From assembly GCF_001421565.1 (NCBI RefSeq), contig NZ_LMKQ01000001.1:991651-1055650 (forward strand): a DNA stretch of 64,000 bases. The letters run 5' to 3'. Source of the stretch: Agromyces sp. Leaf222 (GTDB lineage Bacteria; Actinomycetota; Actinomycetes; Actinomycetales; Microbacteriaceae). Of the stretch, positions 14,872 to 23,376 are shown piece after piece. The first letter of the stretch is position 1. Each line of letters starts with the position of its first letter. The position numbers and the translations under genes are program-made. A model generated the notes under the pieces. That model did no database searches, had not been told where the DNA came from, and saw only the letters and a program-made list of their open reading frames with translations.

Positions 14872-17517
14872 GTGCCCGAAGACTTCAACCCCGAAGCCGG
14901 TGCGAGCTCGTTCGACGAGTTTCTGAGCCGGTATCTCGCGGGTGAGCAGGCTCGCCAGGCTCGGTCGATCGACCTCAGCCGGTTCCTGACCGCCCGCACG
15001 CAAGGCATCCTGCAGAAGGCAGGACGCTTCGCGCTCGAGCGCGGCCAGACCGAGCTCGACGCCCTGCACATCCTGCGCGTGATCGTCGAGGACGACAGCG
15101 TGAAGCAGGCCGTCGCCCGCATCGGCGTCGCCCCCGAGCGGCTCATCACCGCGACCGAGGCGCGCCTGCCCGCGGCATCCGATGTCGCCGATATCAACGC
15201 GGCCACGATCACCCCGAGCGCTTCCCGCGCGCTGTTCCACAGCTACCAGGTGGCGCGCTCGGCCGGCTCGACCTACATCGACCCCGAGCACCTCTTCTTC
15301 GCGCTCGTGCTGGGGCAGGACGCCCCCGCCGGCCAGGTGCTGGCGCGCGCCGGCGTCACCGCCGAGGCGCTCACGCAGGGCATGCGCGAGACCGTCGAGG
15401 CCGGGTTCGACGGTGACGACGCCGAGCAGTACGGTGCGAACGGCGCCGGCTCCGAGGCATCCGCGACCCCGATGCTCGACAAGTTCGGCACCGACCTCAC
15501 CGCCCTCGCCGAGAACGGCGAGCTCGACCCCGTGATCGGACGCGTGGACGAGATCGAGCAGACCATCGAGATCCTCAGCCGCCGCACGAAGAACAACCCC
15601 GTGCTGATCGGCGAGGCCGGCGTCGGCAAGACGGCGATCGTCGAGGGCCTGGCGCGCGCGATCGTCGAGGAGTCGGTGCCCGAGGCCCTGCTCGAGAAGC
15701 GCGTCATCTCGCTCGACCTGCCCGGCATGCTCGCCGGCACCCGCTACCGCGGCGACTTCGAGGAGCGCCTCACCAAGACCATGGAGGAGATCGCCGCGCA
15801 CAAGGGCGAGCTCATCATCTTCATCGATGAGATCCACACGGTCGTCGGTGCGGGCGGCTCCGGCGACGGCGGCACCGACGCCGGCAACATCCTGAAGCCC
15901 CGCCTCGCGCGCGGCGACCTGCACCTCGTGGGCGCGACCACGCTCAAGGAGTACCGCACCATCGAGAAGGACCCCGCCCTCGAGCGCCGGTTCCAGCCGG
16001 TTCGCGTCGGCGAGCCCTCGATCGAGGACGCGGTGCTCATATTGCGGGGCCTGCGCTCGGCATACGAGGAGCACCACGGCGTCGAGTACACGGATGCCGC
16101 GCTGCGGGCCTCCGTCGAGCTCTCGGCCAGGTACCTCACCGACCGCGTGCTGCCCGACAAGGCCATCGACCTCATCGACCAGGCCGGGGCGCGCCTGCGC
16201 CTCAAGCTCGGCATGAAGACGGATGTCTCCGCGCTCATCGCGCGGCTCGCCGACCTCGAGGCCGACAAGAACGCCGCCGTGAGCGCCGAGCACTACGAGG
16301 AGGCCTCGCGCATCCGCGACGAGATCTCGAAGGTGCAGGAGCGACTCGATCGGGCGACGTCCGCCGGTCGAGTAGCGACGCAGGAGCGTATCGAGACCAG
16401 CGCCAGCGAGGGTTTCGATACGCGTGCTCCTTCGTCGCTCGCTACTCAACCGGCGACGACCATCGACGAGCCCGAGATCGCCGCGGTGATCTCGCGGGCC
16501 ACCGGCATTCCGGTGAACCGCCTCACCGAGACCGAGCGCGAGCGCCTCGGCGACCTCGAGGGCGAGCTGCACGCGCGCGTCATCGGCCAGGACGACGCGG
16601 TCACCGCGGTCGCGAAGGCCGTGCGCCGCAGCCGCACCGGCATGGGCGACGCGCGTCGACCGGTCGGGTCGTTCCTGTTCCTCGGCCCGACGGGCGTCGG
16701 CAAGACGGAGCTGGCGCGTGCGCTGGCAGACCGCCTGTTCGACGATGAGGGTGCGATCATCCGCTTCGACATGAGCGAGTTCGGCGAGCGGCACACGGTG
16801 TCGCGCCTCGTCGGCGCCCCTCCCGGATACGTCGGCTACGACGAGGCCGGGCAGCTCACCGAGCGCGTGCGGCGCAACCCGTACTCGATCGTGCTCTTCG
16901 ACGAGATCGAGAAGGCGCACCCCGACGTGTTCAACCTGCTGCTGCAGGTGCTCGACGACGGACGCCTGACCGACGGCCAGGGCCGCACGGTCGACTTCCG
17001 CAACACGGTGATCGTGATGACCTCGAACCTCGGTTCGGAGTTCCTCGCGTCGCGCTCGGGTGCGCTCGGGTTCGTCGCGTCGACGGATGGCTCGGGCTTC
17101 AGCTCCGCCGCTGACGTGCGCAACCGCGTCATGGGCAAGGTGCGCGAGGCCATGCGCCCCGAGTTCCTGAACCGCATCGACGAGATCGTGCTGTTCCAGA
17201 AGCTCGGCGCTGACGAGCTGTCGCAGATCGTGCGCCTCATGCTCGGTGCCACCTCCGCTCGCCTCGCGGCCCGCGAGGTCGAGTTCGAGGTGACGGATGC
17301 CGCGGTCGCACTGCTTGCAGAACGCGGCTACGAGCCCGAGTACGGCGCCCGACCCCTGCGTCGCGTGATCCAGCGCGAGGTCGACGACCGCATCGCGGAC
17401 CTCTTCGTCTCGGGCGCGCTCGGCGACGGCGAGGGCGTGCGGGTGGATGCCGCAGACGGCGAGTTCGTGATCGTGCCTGTGCCCCGGGCGACGGTGACGG
17501 TGCCGCTGGCGGCCTAG
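14872..17517 (+). CDS. clpC: ATP-dependent Clp protease ATP-binding subunit (ClpC-like)
   Basis: An 881-residue AAA+ unfoldase. It has an N-terminal Clp repeat region (~25-170), a first AAA domain with Walker A GEAGVGKT (Lys253), a UVR-like coiled coil (~453-493, [16 protein letters not shown]), a second AAA domain with [10 protein letters not shown] (Lys611), and a C-terminal D2-small domain ending near [11 protein letters not shown]. The UVR segment in place of the long ClpB middle coil argues for ClpC rather than ClpB, although HAIR control is better known for clpB. GTG 14872 follows AGGAGG by about 5 bases; TTG 14869 is too close. Oddly, residues ~498-528 are encoded by a dispersed palindromic repeat inserted in frame between the UVR segment and AAA2. 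Confidence 0.88.
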   Translation: MPEDFNPEAGASSFDEFLSRYLAGEQARQARSIDLSRFLTARTQGILQKAGRFALERGQTELDALHILRVIVEDDSVKQAVARIGVAPERLITATEARLPAASDVADINAATITPSASRALFHSYQVARSAGSTYIDPEHLFFALVLGQDAPAGQVLARAGVTAEALTQGMRETVEAGFDGDDAEQYGANGAGSEASATPMLDKFGTDLTALAENGELDPVIGRVDEIEQTIEILSRRTKNNPVLIGEAGVGKTAIVEGLARAIVEESVPEALLEKRVISLDLPGMLAGTRYRGDFEERLTKTMEEIAAHKGELIIFIDEIHTVVGAGGSGDGGTDAGNILKPRLARGDLHLVGATTLKEYRTIEKDPALERRFQPVRVGEPSIEDAVLILRGLRSAYEEHHGVEYTDAALRASVELSARYLTDRVLPDKAIDLIDQAGARLRLKLGMKTDVSALIARLADLEADKNAAVSAEHYEEASRIRDEISKVQERLDRATSAGRVATQERIETSASEGFDTRAPSSLATQPATTIDEPEIAAVISRATGIPVNRLTETERERLGDLEGELHARVIGQDDAVTAVAKAVRRSRTGMGDARRPVGSFLFLGPTGVGKTELARALADRLFDDEGAIIRFDMSEFGERHTVSRLVGAPPGYVGYDEAGQLTERVRRNPYSIVLFDEIEKAHPDVFNLLLQVLDDGRLTDGQGRTVDFRNTVIVMTSNLGSEFLASRSGALGFVASTDGSGFSSAADVRNRVMGKVREAMRPEFLNRIDEIVLFQKLGADELSQIVRLMLGATSARLAAREVEFEVTDAAVALLAERGYEPEYGARPLRRVIQREVDDRIADLFVSGALGDGEGVRVDAADGEFVIVPVPRATVTVPLAA
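16363..16454. repeat. Palindromic repeat inserted in frame within clpC
   Basis: The left arm (16363-16398, beginning GCCGGTCGAGTAGCG and ending TATCGAGACC) pairs with the right arm (16411-16454, beginning GGTTTCGATACG and ending GCTACTCAACCGGC). The arms are imperfect but share the same outer and inner blocks as the copy at 17527-17592. The element keeps the reading frame open and encodes about 31 residues rich in Ala, Ser and Thr at an interdomain linker. It looks like a small non-autonomous repeat (REP/MITE-like). Confidence 0.75.
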
Positions 17518-17526
17518 CCGCCCCGT

Positions 17527-17592
17527 CGGTCGAGTAGCGCAGCGTATCGAGGCCATCCCCCCGGGTCTCGATACGCTTCGCTACTCGACCGG
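17527..17592. repeat. Second copy of the palindromic repeat, likely terminator
   Basis: CGGTCGAGTAGCGCAGCGTATCGAGGC (17527-17553, given here as arm limits) pairs with the reverse-complementary arm at 17563-17592, with a C-rich loop. It begins 10 bases after the clpC stop and lies between convergent genes. It probably acts as a bidirectional transcription terminator. It belongs to the same family as the element inside clpC. Confidence 0.75.
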
Positions 17593-17692
17593 CGGAGTGT
17601 CCGCACGGGCGGGATTCCTGCGTTTCCGCGACGGGCGGCGCCCGGGCCTGGCCAGGATGAGCCCAGCGGGCGGGCCCGCGTTCAGCTCGCCG

Positions 17693-18088
17693 TCACGAGA
17701 GGATGTCGGCGTGGCGGTGCACGATCTTCCAGCCGTCGGCCTCGTGACGGTACACCTGGGTCGACCGCAGGGTGAAGCTGCGCGGCACCCCATCGACCGA
17801 GGTCTCGATGCGCTCGTAGCCGGTGGTGTACGCGAAGTCGTCGGTCACGTCGTACGAGAGCAGGTCGAACTCGTACGCGAGGCACGACGAGAACGTCGAG
17901 GCGAGCACCTCGAACTCCTCGACCAGCTGCGTGCGCCCGACCGCGGTACGCCACGCCCCGAGTGCGCTGACCGGCTCCTGCGTCGACCAGATGGCCCGGC
18001 GCGGACCGTCGTCGCCGTCGAGCATTGCGCGTTCGGCGGCCACGACATCGATGTTCACCCAGGCCAGGAACTCATAGGGATCAGTCAT
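17693..18088 (-). CDS. SnoaL/NTF2-like protein (paralogue A)
   Basis: A 131-residue cone-shaped NTF2-fold protein (DUF4440/SnoaL type), with no clear catalytic residues readable. It ends with STQVYRHEADGWKIVHRHAD, which is the typical last strand pair of the fold. A paralogue of identical length lies at 31852-32247; many segments match (DGDDGPRR, IW, TLR, TQVYRHEADGW). Both genes share an unusual two-block upstream sequence next to the ATG, which suggests common control. ATG 18088 is chosen by homology with the paralogue; no ribosome site is seen, consistent with a leaderless message. Its role is unknown. Confidence 0.82.
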   Translation of the reverse strand: MTDPYEFLAWVNIDVVAAERAMLDGDDGPRRAIWSTQEPVSALGAWRTAVGRTQLVEEFEVLASTFSSCLAYEFDLLSYDVTDDFAYTTGYERIETSVDGVPRSFTLRSTQVYRHEADGWKIVHRHADILS

Positions 18089-18090
18089 GG

Positions 18091-18126
18091 TCTCAGGATG
18101 GCGGGACTCGCGGTCGGGCACAATCA
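18091..18126 (-). promoter_or_regulatory. Two-block promoter of SnoaL-like paralogue A
   Basis: On the minus strand TGATTGTGCCC (18126-18116), 16 bases, then ATCCTGAGA (18099-18091), 2 bases before the ATG. The same two blocks with the same 16-base gap precede the paralogue at 32247, while the gap sequence differs. The pattern looks like -35/-10 boxes for an alternative sigma factor with a leaderless start. Confidence 0.6.
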
Positions 18127-18282
18127 TCCGCGCGGGGCGGCGTGGCCTTCTCGAAGGATCCACCGTCCGCCGGCATCCGCCGCTCGGCGTACCGCCGCGG
18201 CACCGCATCGAGACCCGGCGCCGCGACGACGTTCCGGGTCACCACTGAGGCGGGCGCGCTGCTGACGGCGAAGGCTGGCCCG

Positions 18283-19170
18283 ATGAGCGGAACTCGTTCC
18301 GACGCCCGCGACGACCCCGGCGAGAGCGCCGAGGCCGCCACCGACCGGCCGACGTTCGACCTGCGAGCGCGGGTCGTCGAGACGGTCGTGCTCGTGGCAT
18401 CCGTCATCGTGCTTCGCCTGTTGGGCCTGCTGCTGATGGTGGCGTCGTCGTACGGGCTCGGCTCGTTCGACGCGTTCATGCCACTCGTCGCCATGGTGTT
18501 CGACCCGAACGTGCTCGTGTGGATCGCGCTCGCCGCGGCCGTGCAGTTCGGGTTGCGGGCGATGGGCCGCCCGGGGCGATGGGCGCTGGTCGTGCTCGCC
18601 GCGCCCGTCGCGGTCGTGGTCGTGAACGCCGTGCGGGGGATTCCGAGTCTCGGGACCGCCGGCCTCGGCGCGCTGTTCGGCAACCCCGTCGCCTGGATTG
18701 ACGCCGGGATCCTCACCCTCGTGGTGGCGCTCGGCATCGCGTTCACCGCGGCCGCCCTCGGCGGGGAACGGCGCACGTCTTCGCGGATCGCGGGTGTGCT
18801 GCTCGCCCTCGGCGGACTGCTCACGCTGCTGCTCGTCTGGCAGTGGATCGCGGCCAACCTCGCCATCTGGGGCAGCCGACCGACGCCGACGCCCGATCAG
18901 GAGAACCTCTACGTCGTCACGGCCGCGGTCACGCTCGGCGCGTTGGTCGGCGCCATCGTGTTCGCCGCGGTCAGTCGTCGCCGAGGGCTCATCATCGCCT
19001 CGTGCATCGTCGGATGTCTCGGCCTGATCATCACCTTCACCGTGCCGGTGCCGACCGACCGGTTCGCCCCCGAGCCGCCGCCCGCTCCGACCGAGCCGTC
19101 CGCGCCCAGTGACCCCGGCGGCGGCAACTCCTGCATGAGCCCGGGCGACCCGAACTGCGTGGGCGGCTGA
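18283..19170 (+). CDS. Hypothetical polytopic membrane protein
   Basis: A 295-residue protein with a charged N-terminus (residues 1-28) and about six hydrophobic segments spread over residues 30-260, then a Pro-rich extracytoplasmic tail with two cysteines (NSCMSPGDPNCVGG). I recognise no family; the tail with a Cys pair may be disulfide-bonded outside the cell. The ATG at 18283 is chosen because the preceding frame is Arg-rich and unlike a membrane protein; GAAGG lies about 10 bases upstream. It appears to be a single gene, followed 59 bases later by the MBL hydrolase. Confidence 0.65.
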   Translation: MSGTRSDARDDPGESAEAATDRPTFDLRARVVETVVLVASVIVLRLLGLLLMVASSYGLGSFDAFMPLVAMVFDPNVLVWIALAAAVQFGLRAMGRPGRWALVVLAAPVAVVVVNAVRGIPSLGTAGLGALFGNPVAWIDAGILTLVVALGIAFTAAALGGERRTSSRIAGVLLALGGLLTLLLVWQWIAANLAIWGSRPTPTPDQENLYVVTAAVTLGALVGAIVFAAVSRRRGLIIASCIVGCLGLIITFTVPVPTDRFAPEPPPAPTEPSAPSDPGGGNSCMSPGDPNCVGG

Positions 19171-19229
19171 CGACCAGCCTCGGCCGCCGGAAACTCGGCC
19201 GGGCGTACTGTGGGCCCGGGGGAGGACGC

Positions 19230-20021
19230 ATGGTCGGCACGGCTGGCGGCAGCGGGGTTCGCGACGGCGTGCGCGTTCACCGCATGACCGAGCGCATCCA
19301 CTTCGCGCACACCGAGCACGTGAACTGGGTGATCTACGCGGGCGCCGACGGCGTCACGCTCGTCGACTCCGGTTATGCGGGCCAGCGGGTGCTGCTCGAG
19401 GCATCCCTCGACGCGATCGGCGTCGGGCCGGCGGATGTCGCGGCGGTGCTCATCACCCATGGCCACGCCGATCACCTCGGCGGGGCCGCGTGGCTCGCAG
19501 AGGAGTTCGGCACGCCCGTGCACGCCCACCCGCTCGAGCTCGCGAACGTGCGCCGCGACATCTTGGAGCAGGCGAGCACCGCGCGGGTGCTGCGCAACGC
19601 GTGGCGGCCGGGCGTCGCGGCGTGGGCGAGCGCGATCGTGCCGCTCCTCGACGGCCGCGCCGGCCTCGGAGTGCCGAGCGTGACGGCGCCGCCGATGCGC
19701 GGCGAGCTCGTCGACGTGCCGGGGCATCCGCGCATGCGACTCATCGACGGGCACACCAGCGGGCACGCGGTGTTCGAGTTCGACGACGAGGGCGTGCTCG
19801 CCGTCGGCGACGCGCTCGTCACCCGGCACCGCACCTCGCCGCTGCAGGGGCCGCAACTGCTGGCGTCGATGTTCCATCGCGACGCCGAGCGGGCGAGGGC
19901 GACCGTCGGTGCCATCGGCTGGTCGACCGCCAGGGTCGTGCTGCCCGGACACGGCGAGGCGTGGATCGGGCCGGCGAGCGCGGCCGCCGAAGCGGCGCTC
20001 GACGCGGGCGCAGCGTTCTGA
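19230..20021 (+). CDS. MBL-fold metallo-hydrolase
   Basis: A 263-residue metallo-beta-lactamase-fold hydrolase. The metal motif THGHADHLGG (HxHxDH) is intact, followed by GHTSGHAVF carrying the third zinc-site His, GVLAVGDALV with the bridging Asp, and VVLPGHGEAW with the last His. All ligands for a two-metal centre are therefore present. GGGGGAGGA directly precedes ATG 19230; an internal ATG (MTERIHFAH) could also serve. The sequence is closer to glyoxalase II/lactonase-type hydrolases than to true beta-lactamases. The substrate is unknown. It is convergent with the secreted glycosidase gene, with a strong hairpin between. Confidence 0.85.
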   Translation: MVGTAGGSGVRDGVRVHRMTERIHFAHTEHVNWVIYAGADGVTLVDSGYAGQRVLLEASLDAIGVGPADVAAVLITHGHADHLGGAAWLAEEFGTPVHAHPLELANVRRDILEQASTARVLRNAWRPGVAAWASAIVPLLDGRAGLGVPSVTAPPMRGELVDVPGHPRMRLIDGHTSGHAVFEFDDEGVLAVGDALVTRHRTSPLQGPQLLASMFHRDAERARATVGAIGWSTARVVLPGHGEAWIGPASAAAEAALDAGAAF

Positions 20022-20113
20022 GCGGCTGAGGCGCTCAAGGACTCGAGCATCACGCGAGTGGTCATCACGAGCCTGTAGTCCTGCACGAGGGCGCAGGCTC
20101 GCACGAGCGAACG

Positions 20114-20149
20114 CGAACGCCCGGCTTCCTTGTGGAGGCCGGGCGTTCG
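20114..20149. terminator. Bidirectional terminator hairpin
   Basis: A perfect 12-bp stem (CGAACGCCCGGC with GCCGGGCGTTCG) around a 12-base loop. It lies between the stops of two convergent genes (20021 plus, 20170 minus). No U-tract follows, as is common in high-GC actinobacteria. Confidence 0.7.
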
Positions 20150-20169
20150 GTGGCGTTCGAAGCGGGTCG

Positions 20170-23166
20170 CTACGAACAGGTCGTGCCCGGGTAGTCGATC
20201 TCGAGGTCGCGCGTCACCTGCTCGCCGTCGATCTCCGCCGTCAGATGCACGCCGACGACTCCGGAGCCAACCGTCGCGAGTCGGGTGGTGATCGCTCGTG
20301 ACGAGGCCTTGTCCATAGGGATCGTGCCGAAGGTCGCCGTGCCGAAGTCGCTCGTGAGTTGCGCCTCCACCTGCACCTCGTCGTCATTGCGAACCGTGAC
20401 GGCCAGCACGGCCTTGCGCGCGACGCACCGCCACGCCGTCGAGACCGAGACGTCGATCGTCGCTGCGGCCGCGACGGTGGTCGGCTCGCCGAGCGTTCGC
20501 GGGGCGATGACGATGCGGTCGACGTTCGGCGCCCAACCCGTGGTGTTGCCGAAGCGCAGCGGCCGGTCGCCGGTCGCGAGCGTCACCGGGATCGTGCGCT
20601 GCCAGAAGCTGTTCCACGAGTACGTGTACCGGAAGTACGCGTCGCCGACGTGCTCGCCTCCCTCGCTCACGTCGAGGCGACGATCCACCACCTGCGGGTT
20701 GTACGCGTGATCGCCGGATGTCTCGGCGTTCGCATAGTGCACGGTCAGGTCGTACGCGCCGGCCGTGTCGAAGCCTGCGGCACGGTCGATCACGATCGCA
20801 CCGGTGCCGGTGCCGGTGCCGTTGCCGACGTTGCCCGCGAAGGCGCGGCCCGAGGCGTTCGTGCCGGTGGTGTCGGCGAGCGTCGCGGCCGCTGCGCCGC
20901 CGACCAGCTGGGCGCTCTCGGCCTCGATCGAGACGGCTGCCGCGTCGGCCTCCCGCGCCCGCACCGTCGTGAGGTTCGAGACCGCGGCACCCAACGGTGA
21001 GCGCAGCTCGAGCTCGTTGATGCCCTCGACCAGGTGCACCCGGGTCGTCGAGCGCCACGAGCCGACCCCGTCGGCGGCGATCGCCGGCGTGGACTGCCCG
21101 TTGACGTCGATCGTCAGCTCAGCGGCATCCGTCGTCGCCCAGTCGACCACGAGGTCGTAGTACCCCGTCTCGAAGGCGCTCGCGTAGACATCGGCTCGCC
21201 CTTCACCGACGAGGCTCGCCGCACCGGGGTGGGCGCCGCTCCATTCGAGCGCGGCATCGCCCGCCAGGCGGAAGCCCGACGCCGGATACGAGGTGGGCTC
21301 GCCCTCGCCGACCGAGGTGAGCGACACCTTGTCGAGCGTGATGTCGGAGTTCGGCAGCCGTGTGGTGCCGTCGGCGCTCGCGCGGATCGACAGCGTGTGC
21401 GTTCCGGCCGTCAGGTCGACCAGCAGCTCGGCGCTGCCGCGGTACTGCCAGCGGCTCGTCGCGTTCAGAGCGAGGTCGGCGGTGTATTGGATCGTGCCGG
21501 ATGCCGCGCCGTCGACGAAGAGGGCATGGCGACCGGGCACGCCCGGCGCACCGCCGATGACCTGCAGCCGGTAGGTGCCGTCGTGCGGCACCTCCACGGT
21601 CCAGTCGGCCTTCGAGGTCGCACGGTTGAACGAGCCGACGTCGCGGCCGCCCGACGCGAGGAACTTCCAGCCGCCGCCGGCCTTCGGGTCCTGCGCGTAG
21701 GCCTGCGCGGCGGTGAGCTGCATCGCCTCGGCCTCGATCGACGCGGTCCACGGCTGCGCGGCCTGGGCCGCGGCGACATCCCGATGCTGCGACGGCGTGA
21801 TGACGAGCTGGTAACCGGCATAGCGGTCGTAGGTCGGCACGACGAGGTCGAGCGTGCCGCCGTCGAGCGCTGCGCCGTCGATCGCGGTGATGACCCGCGG
21901 GGTGTCGGCCAGGCCCTCGGCGCCGGTGAGCGCGGCCTCGCGCACCTCGATGTCGACGGCGTCGCCGAACACCGCAGGGTCGAGCCCGCTGAGGTCCAGC
22001 GACACGTCGCGGTCGGTGCCGCCCCAGAGCACGGTCGCCCGACGGTTCTCGTCGTCGACGGCGGCGATGCCCTGCAGGGTGTCGACCCCGTTCGGCGTCG
22101 GCGGCGTGACCTGCGCGGTCTCGCTGCCGTTCAGGTCGCCGTACCACTTGAACATCCACCAGCCCGCGTTCGCGCCGTTCGGCCTGGCACTGTTGTCGGA
22201 GAAGTTGCCGGCGTAGTTCCAGTAGGCCGTCTGCGCGTCGACCTTGGTGTCCTCGAACATCGTGAACCACTGGATGAGCTGCCCCGGAACGCCCATGTCG
22301 CGCAGCATGCCGTACTCGGTGATGTTCACGTGGATCGGGTCGATGCCGAGCGACTCCTCGAGCGCGCGGTAGTCGGCGAAGTTCTGCCGGTAGTGCGCGA
22401 GGTTGTCGATGCCGAGCTCGTGCCAGATGAACACGTCGGGCAGCGAGCCGTTCGCCTTGGCGAATTCGAGGATGTCGCGGCTGCGCTCGGGCTGCCAGCG
22501 GGTGTCGCCCGGGCCGCCGATGCGCGCGTGGCCGAGGCCGTGGCGCGCCCACACCTCTTGCACCTTGTCGTAGGTCGCCTGCCAGTCGTCGAGGAACTGC
22601 GCCTTCTGCGTCGACCAGTTCGGATACCAGTTGCCGCCGTCGGGCTCGTTGAAGGTGATGAAGACGTAGTCGTCGGGCCTGGCCGAGTCGGTCGCCACGG
22701 CCTCGGCGACGAACTCGACGACCTCGAGGTAGTCCCAGACGCCGTTCGGCGTGTTCGTGTACGTGCCGTCGGCCTGGTTGTACGTGCGGGCGTCGCCGGG
22801 GCGGCGGCCGCCGTTGTACGACCAGTCGGGGTAGTAGTCCTGCACGTAGATGTACATGTCCTCGCCGTGCTTGGTGAAGAAGCCGTCTTCGACCTTGATC
22901 GCGTCGCCCGACGGATGCTGCGTTCCGTACGGCGCCTTCTGCGAGGTGTTCGTGATCGCGGCGCCGTTGATGAGCGCCTGCGTCGGCGCGCCCTCGTCGC
23001 CGAAGCCGTAGAGCGTGCCGGTCGCGCCGCCGCGGAAGTCGCCGGTGCGAGCGGAGAAGTCCACGGCCAGCACGTCGGCGTCGTCTGCGAGTGCGGGCTG
23101 GGCGACCACCCCCGTCACCGCGAGTGCTGCGACCGCTCCGGCGGCCGCCATCGTCCTCAATCTCAT
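20170..23166 (-). CDS. Secreted clan GH-A-like glycosidase with carbohydrate-binding modules
   Basis: A 998-residue exported enzyme. A signal peptide covers residues 1-27 (cleavage after ALA). The catalytic domain spans about 35-540 and has the two glutamates expected of a TIM-barrel clan GH-A retaining enzyme: Glu174 in TFNEPDGGNWYPNW and Glu284 in ITEYGML. The rest is a series of beta-sandwich modules resembling CBM35/CBM6 (SIEAEAMQLTA near 545 and SIEAESAQL near 770) and a final Ig-like domain with two Cys. The family looks closest to GH39-like proteins; I cannot fix the substrate. It is divergent from the alpha-galactosidase and importer genes and shares LacI-type sites with them, so it probably releases galactoside-containing oligosaccharides outside the cell. 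Confidence 0.8.
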   Translation of the reverse strand: MRLRTMAAAGAVAALAVTGVVAQPALADDADVLAVDFSARTGDFRGGATGTLYGFGDEGAPTQALINGAAITNTSQKAPYGTQHPSGDAIKVEDGFFTKHGEDMYIYVQDYYPDWSYNGGRRPGDARTYNQADGTYTNTPNGVWDYLEVVEFVAEAVATDSARPDDYVFITFNEPDGGNWYPNWSTQKAQFLDDWQATYDKVQEVWARHGLGHARIGGPGDTRWQPERSRDILEFAKANGSLPDVFIWHELGIDNLAHYRQNFADYRALEESLGIDPIHVNITEYGMLRDMGVPGQLIQWFTMFEDTKVDAQTAYWNYAGNFSDNSARPNGANAGWWMFKWYGDLNGSETAQVTPPTPNGVDTLQGIAAVDDENRRATVLWGGTDRDVSLDLSGLDPAVFGDAVDIEVREAALTGAEGLADTPRVITAIDGAALDGGTLDLVVPTYDRYAGYQLVITPSQHRDVAAAQAAQPWTASIEAEAMQLTAAQAYAQDPKAGGGWKFLASGGRDVGSFNRATSKADWTVEVPHDGTYRLQVIGGAPGVPGRHALFVDGAASGTIQYTADLALNATSRWQYRGSAELLVDLTAGTHTLSIRASADGTTRLPNSDITLDKVSLTSVGEGEPTSYPASGFRLAGDAALEWSGAHPGAASLVGEGRADVYASAFETGYYDLVVDWATTDAAELTIDVNGQSTPAIAADGVGSWRSTTRVHLVEGINELELRSPLGAAVSNLTTVRAREADAAAVSIEAESAQLVGGAAAATLADTTGTNASGRAFAGNVGNGTGTGTGAIVIDRAAGFDTAGAYDLTVHYANAETSGDHAYNPQVVDRRLDVSEGGEHVGDAYFRYTYSWNSFWQRTIPVTLATGDRPLRFGNTTGWAPNVDRIVIAPRTLGEPTTVAAAATIDVSVSTAWRCVARKAVLAVTVRNDDEVQVEAQLTSDFGTATFGTIPMDKASSRAITTRLATVGSGVVGVHLTAEIDGEQVTRDLEIDYPGTTCS

Positions 23167-23245
23167 CGTCGTCGATTCCCCTCTTCGTCGAGTGTCGAGT
23201 GCGGATCGGTGCCGGCTCACGCCACGGCCCACCGCACGGGGCCCG

Positions 23246-23274
23246 ACGCTACCGACTTCTGATAGCGATTTCAA
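23246..23274 (-). promoter_or_regulatory. Promoter of the secreted glycosidase gene
   Basis: On the minus strand TTGAAA (23274-23269), 17 bases, TAGCGT (23251-23246). The -35 overlaps operator O1. Spacing and -35 match the sigma-70 pattern; the -10 is weaker. Confidence 0.5.
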
Positions 23275-23330
23275 GCAAAACTTGATAGCGGTTTCAGGAT
23301 CGTCTATGGTCATCCCTGAAACCGTTATCA
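23260..23330. promoter_or_regulatory. Three LacI-type operators (O1-O3) in divergent region
   Basis: O1 TGATAGCGATTTCA (23260-23273), O2 TGATAGCGGTTTCA (23284-23297) and O3 TGAAACCGTTATCA (23317-23330). O3 is close to the reverse complement of O2. All have the central CG and TGA/TCA ends of LacI-family sites. Centre distances are 24 and 33 bases. O1 covers the minus -35, O2 the plus -35 and O3 the plus start region, so one repressor can shut both directions. The LacI protein encoded at 28849 is the obvious ligand. Confidence 0.75.
23282..23310 (+). promoter_or_regulatory. Promoter of the alpha-galactosidase/ABC operon
   Basis: TTGATA (23282-23287), 17 bases, TATGGT (23305-23310). The -35 lies within O2 and O3 begins 7 bases after the -10, so repression by steric hindrance is likely. 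Confidence 0.6.
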
Positions 23331-23376
23331 AGGTGGCCGACGATCGGCCGCATCATCCCCGAAGACGAGGAGCGTC

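Noticed and set aside
16363..16454. Frameshift or assembly error in clpC
   Set aside because: The reading frame stays open through the element and both flanking domains are intact, so an in-frame insertion fits better.
14734..17556. Very long open frame on the minus strand opposite clpC (about 940 codons)
   Set aside because: It mirrors the codon bias of clpC, is rich in Arg/Ala/Gly/His without domain motifs, and has no ribosome site. It is the usual antisense shadow in high-GC DNA.
21034..23262. Long plus-strand open frame (~742 codons) opposite the secreted glycosidase gene
   Set aside because: Arg/Val/Gly-rich shadow frame; the minus-strand frame has a signal peptide, catalytic motifs and ribosome site.
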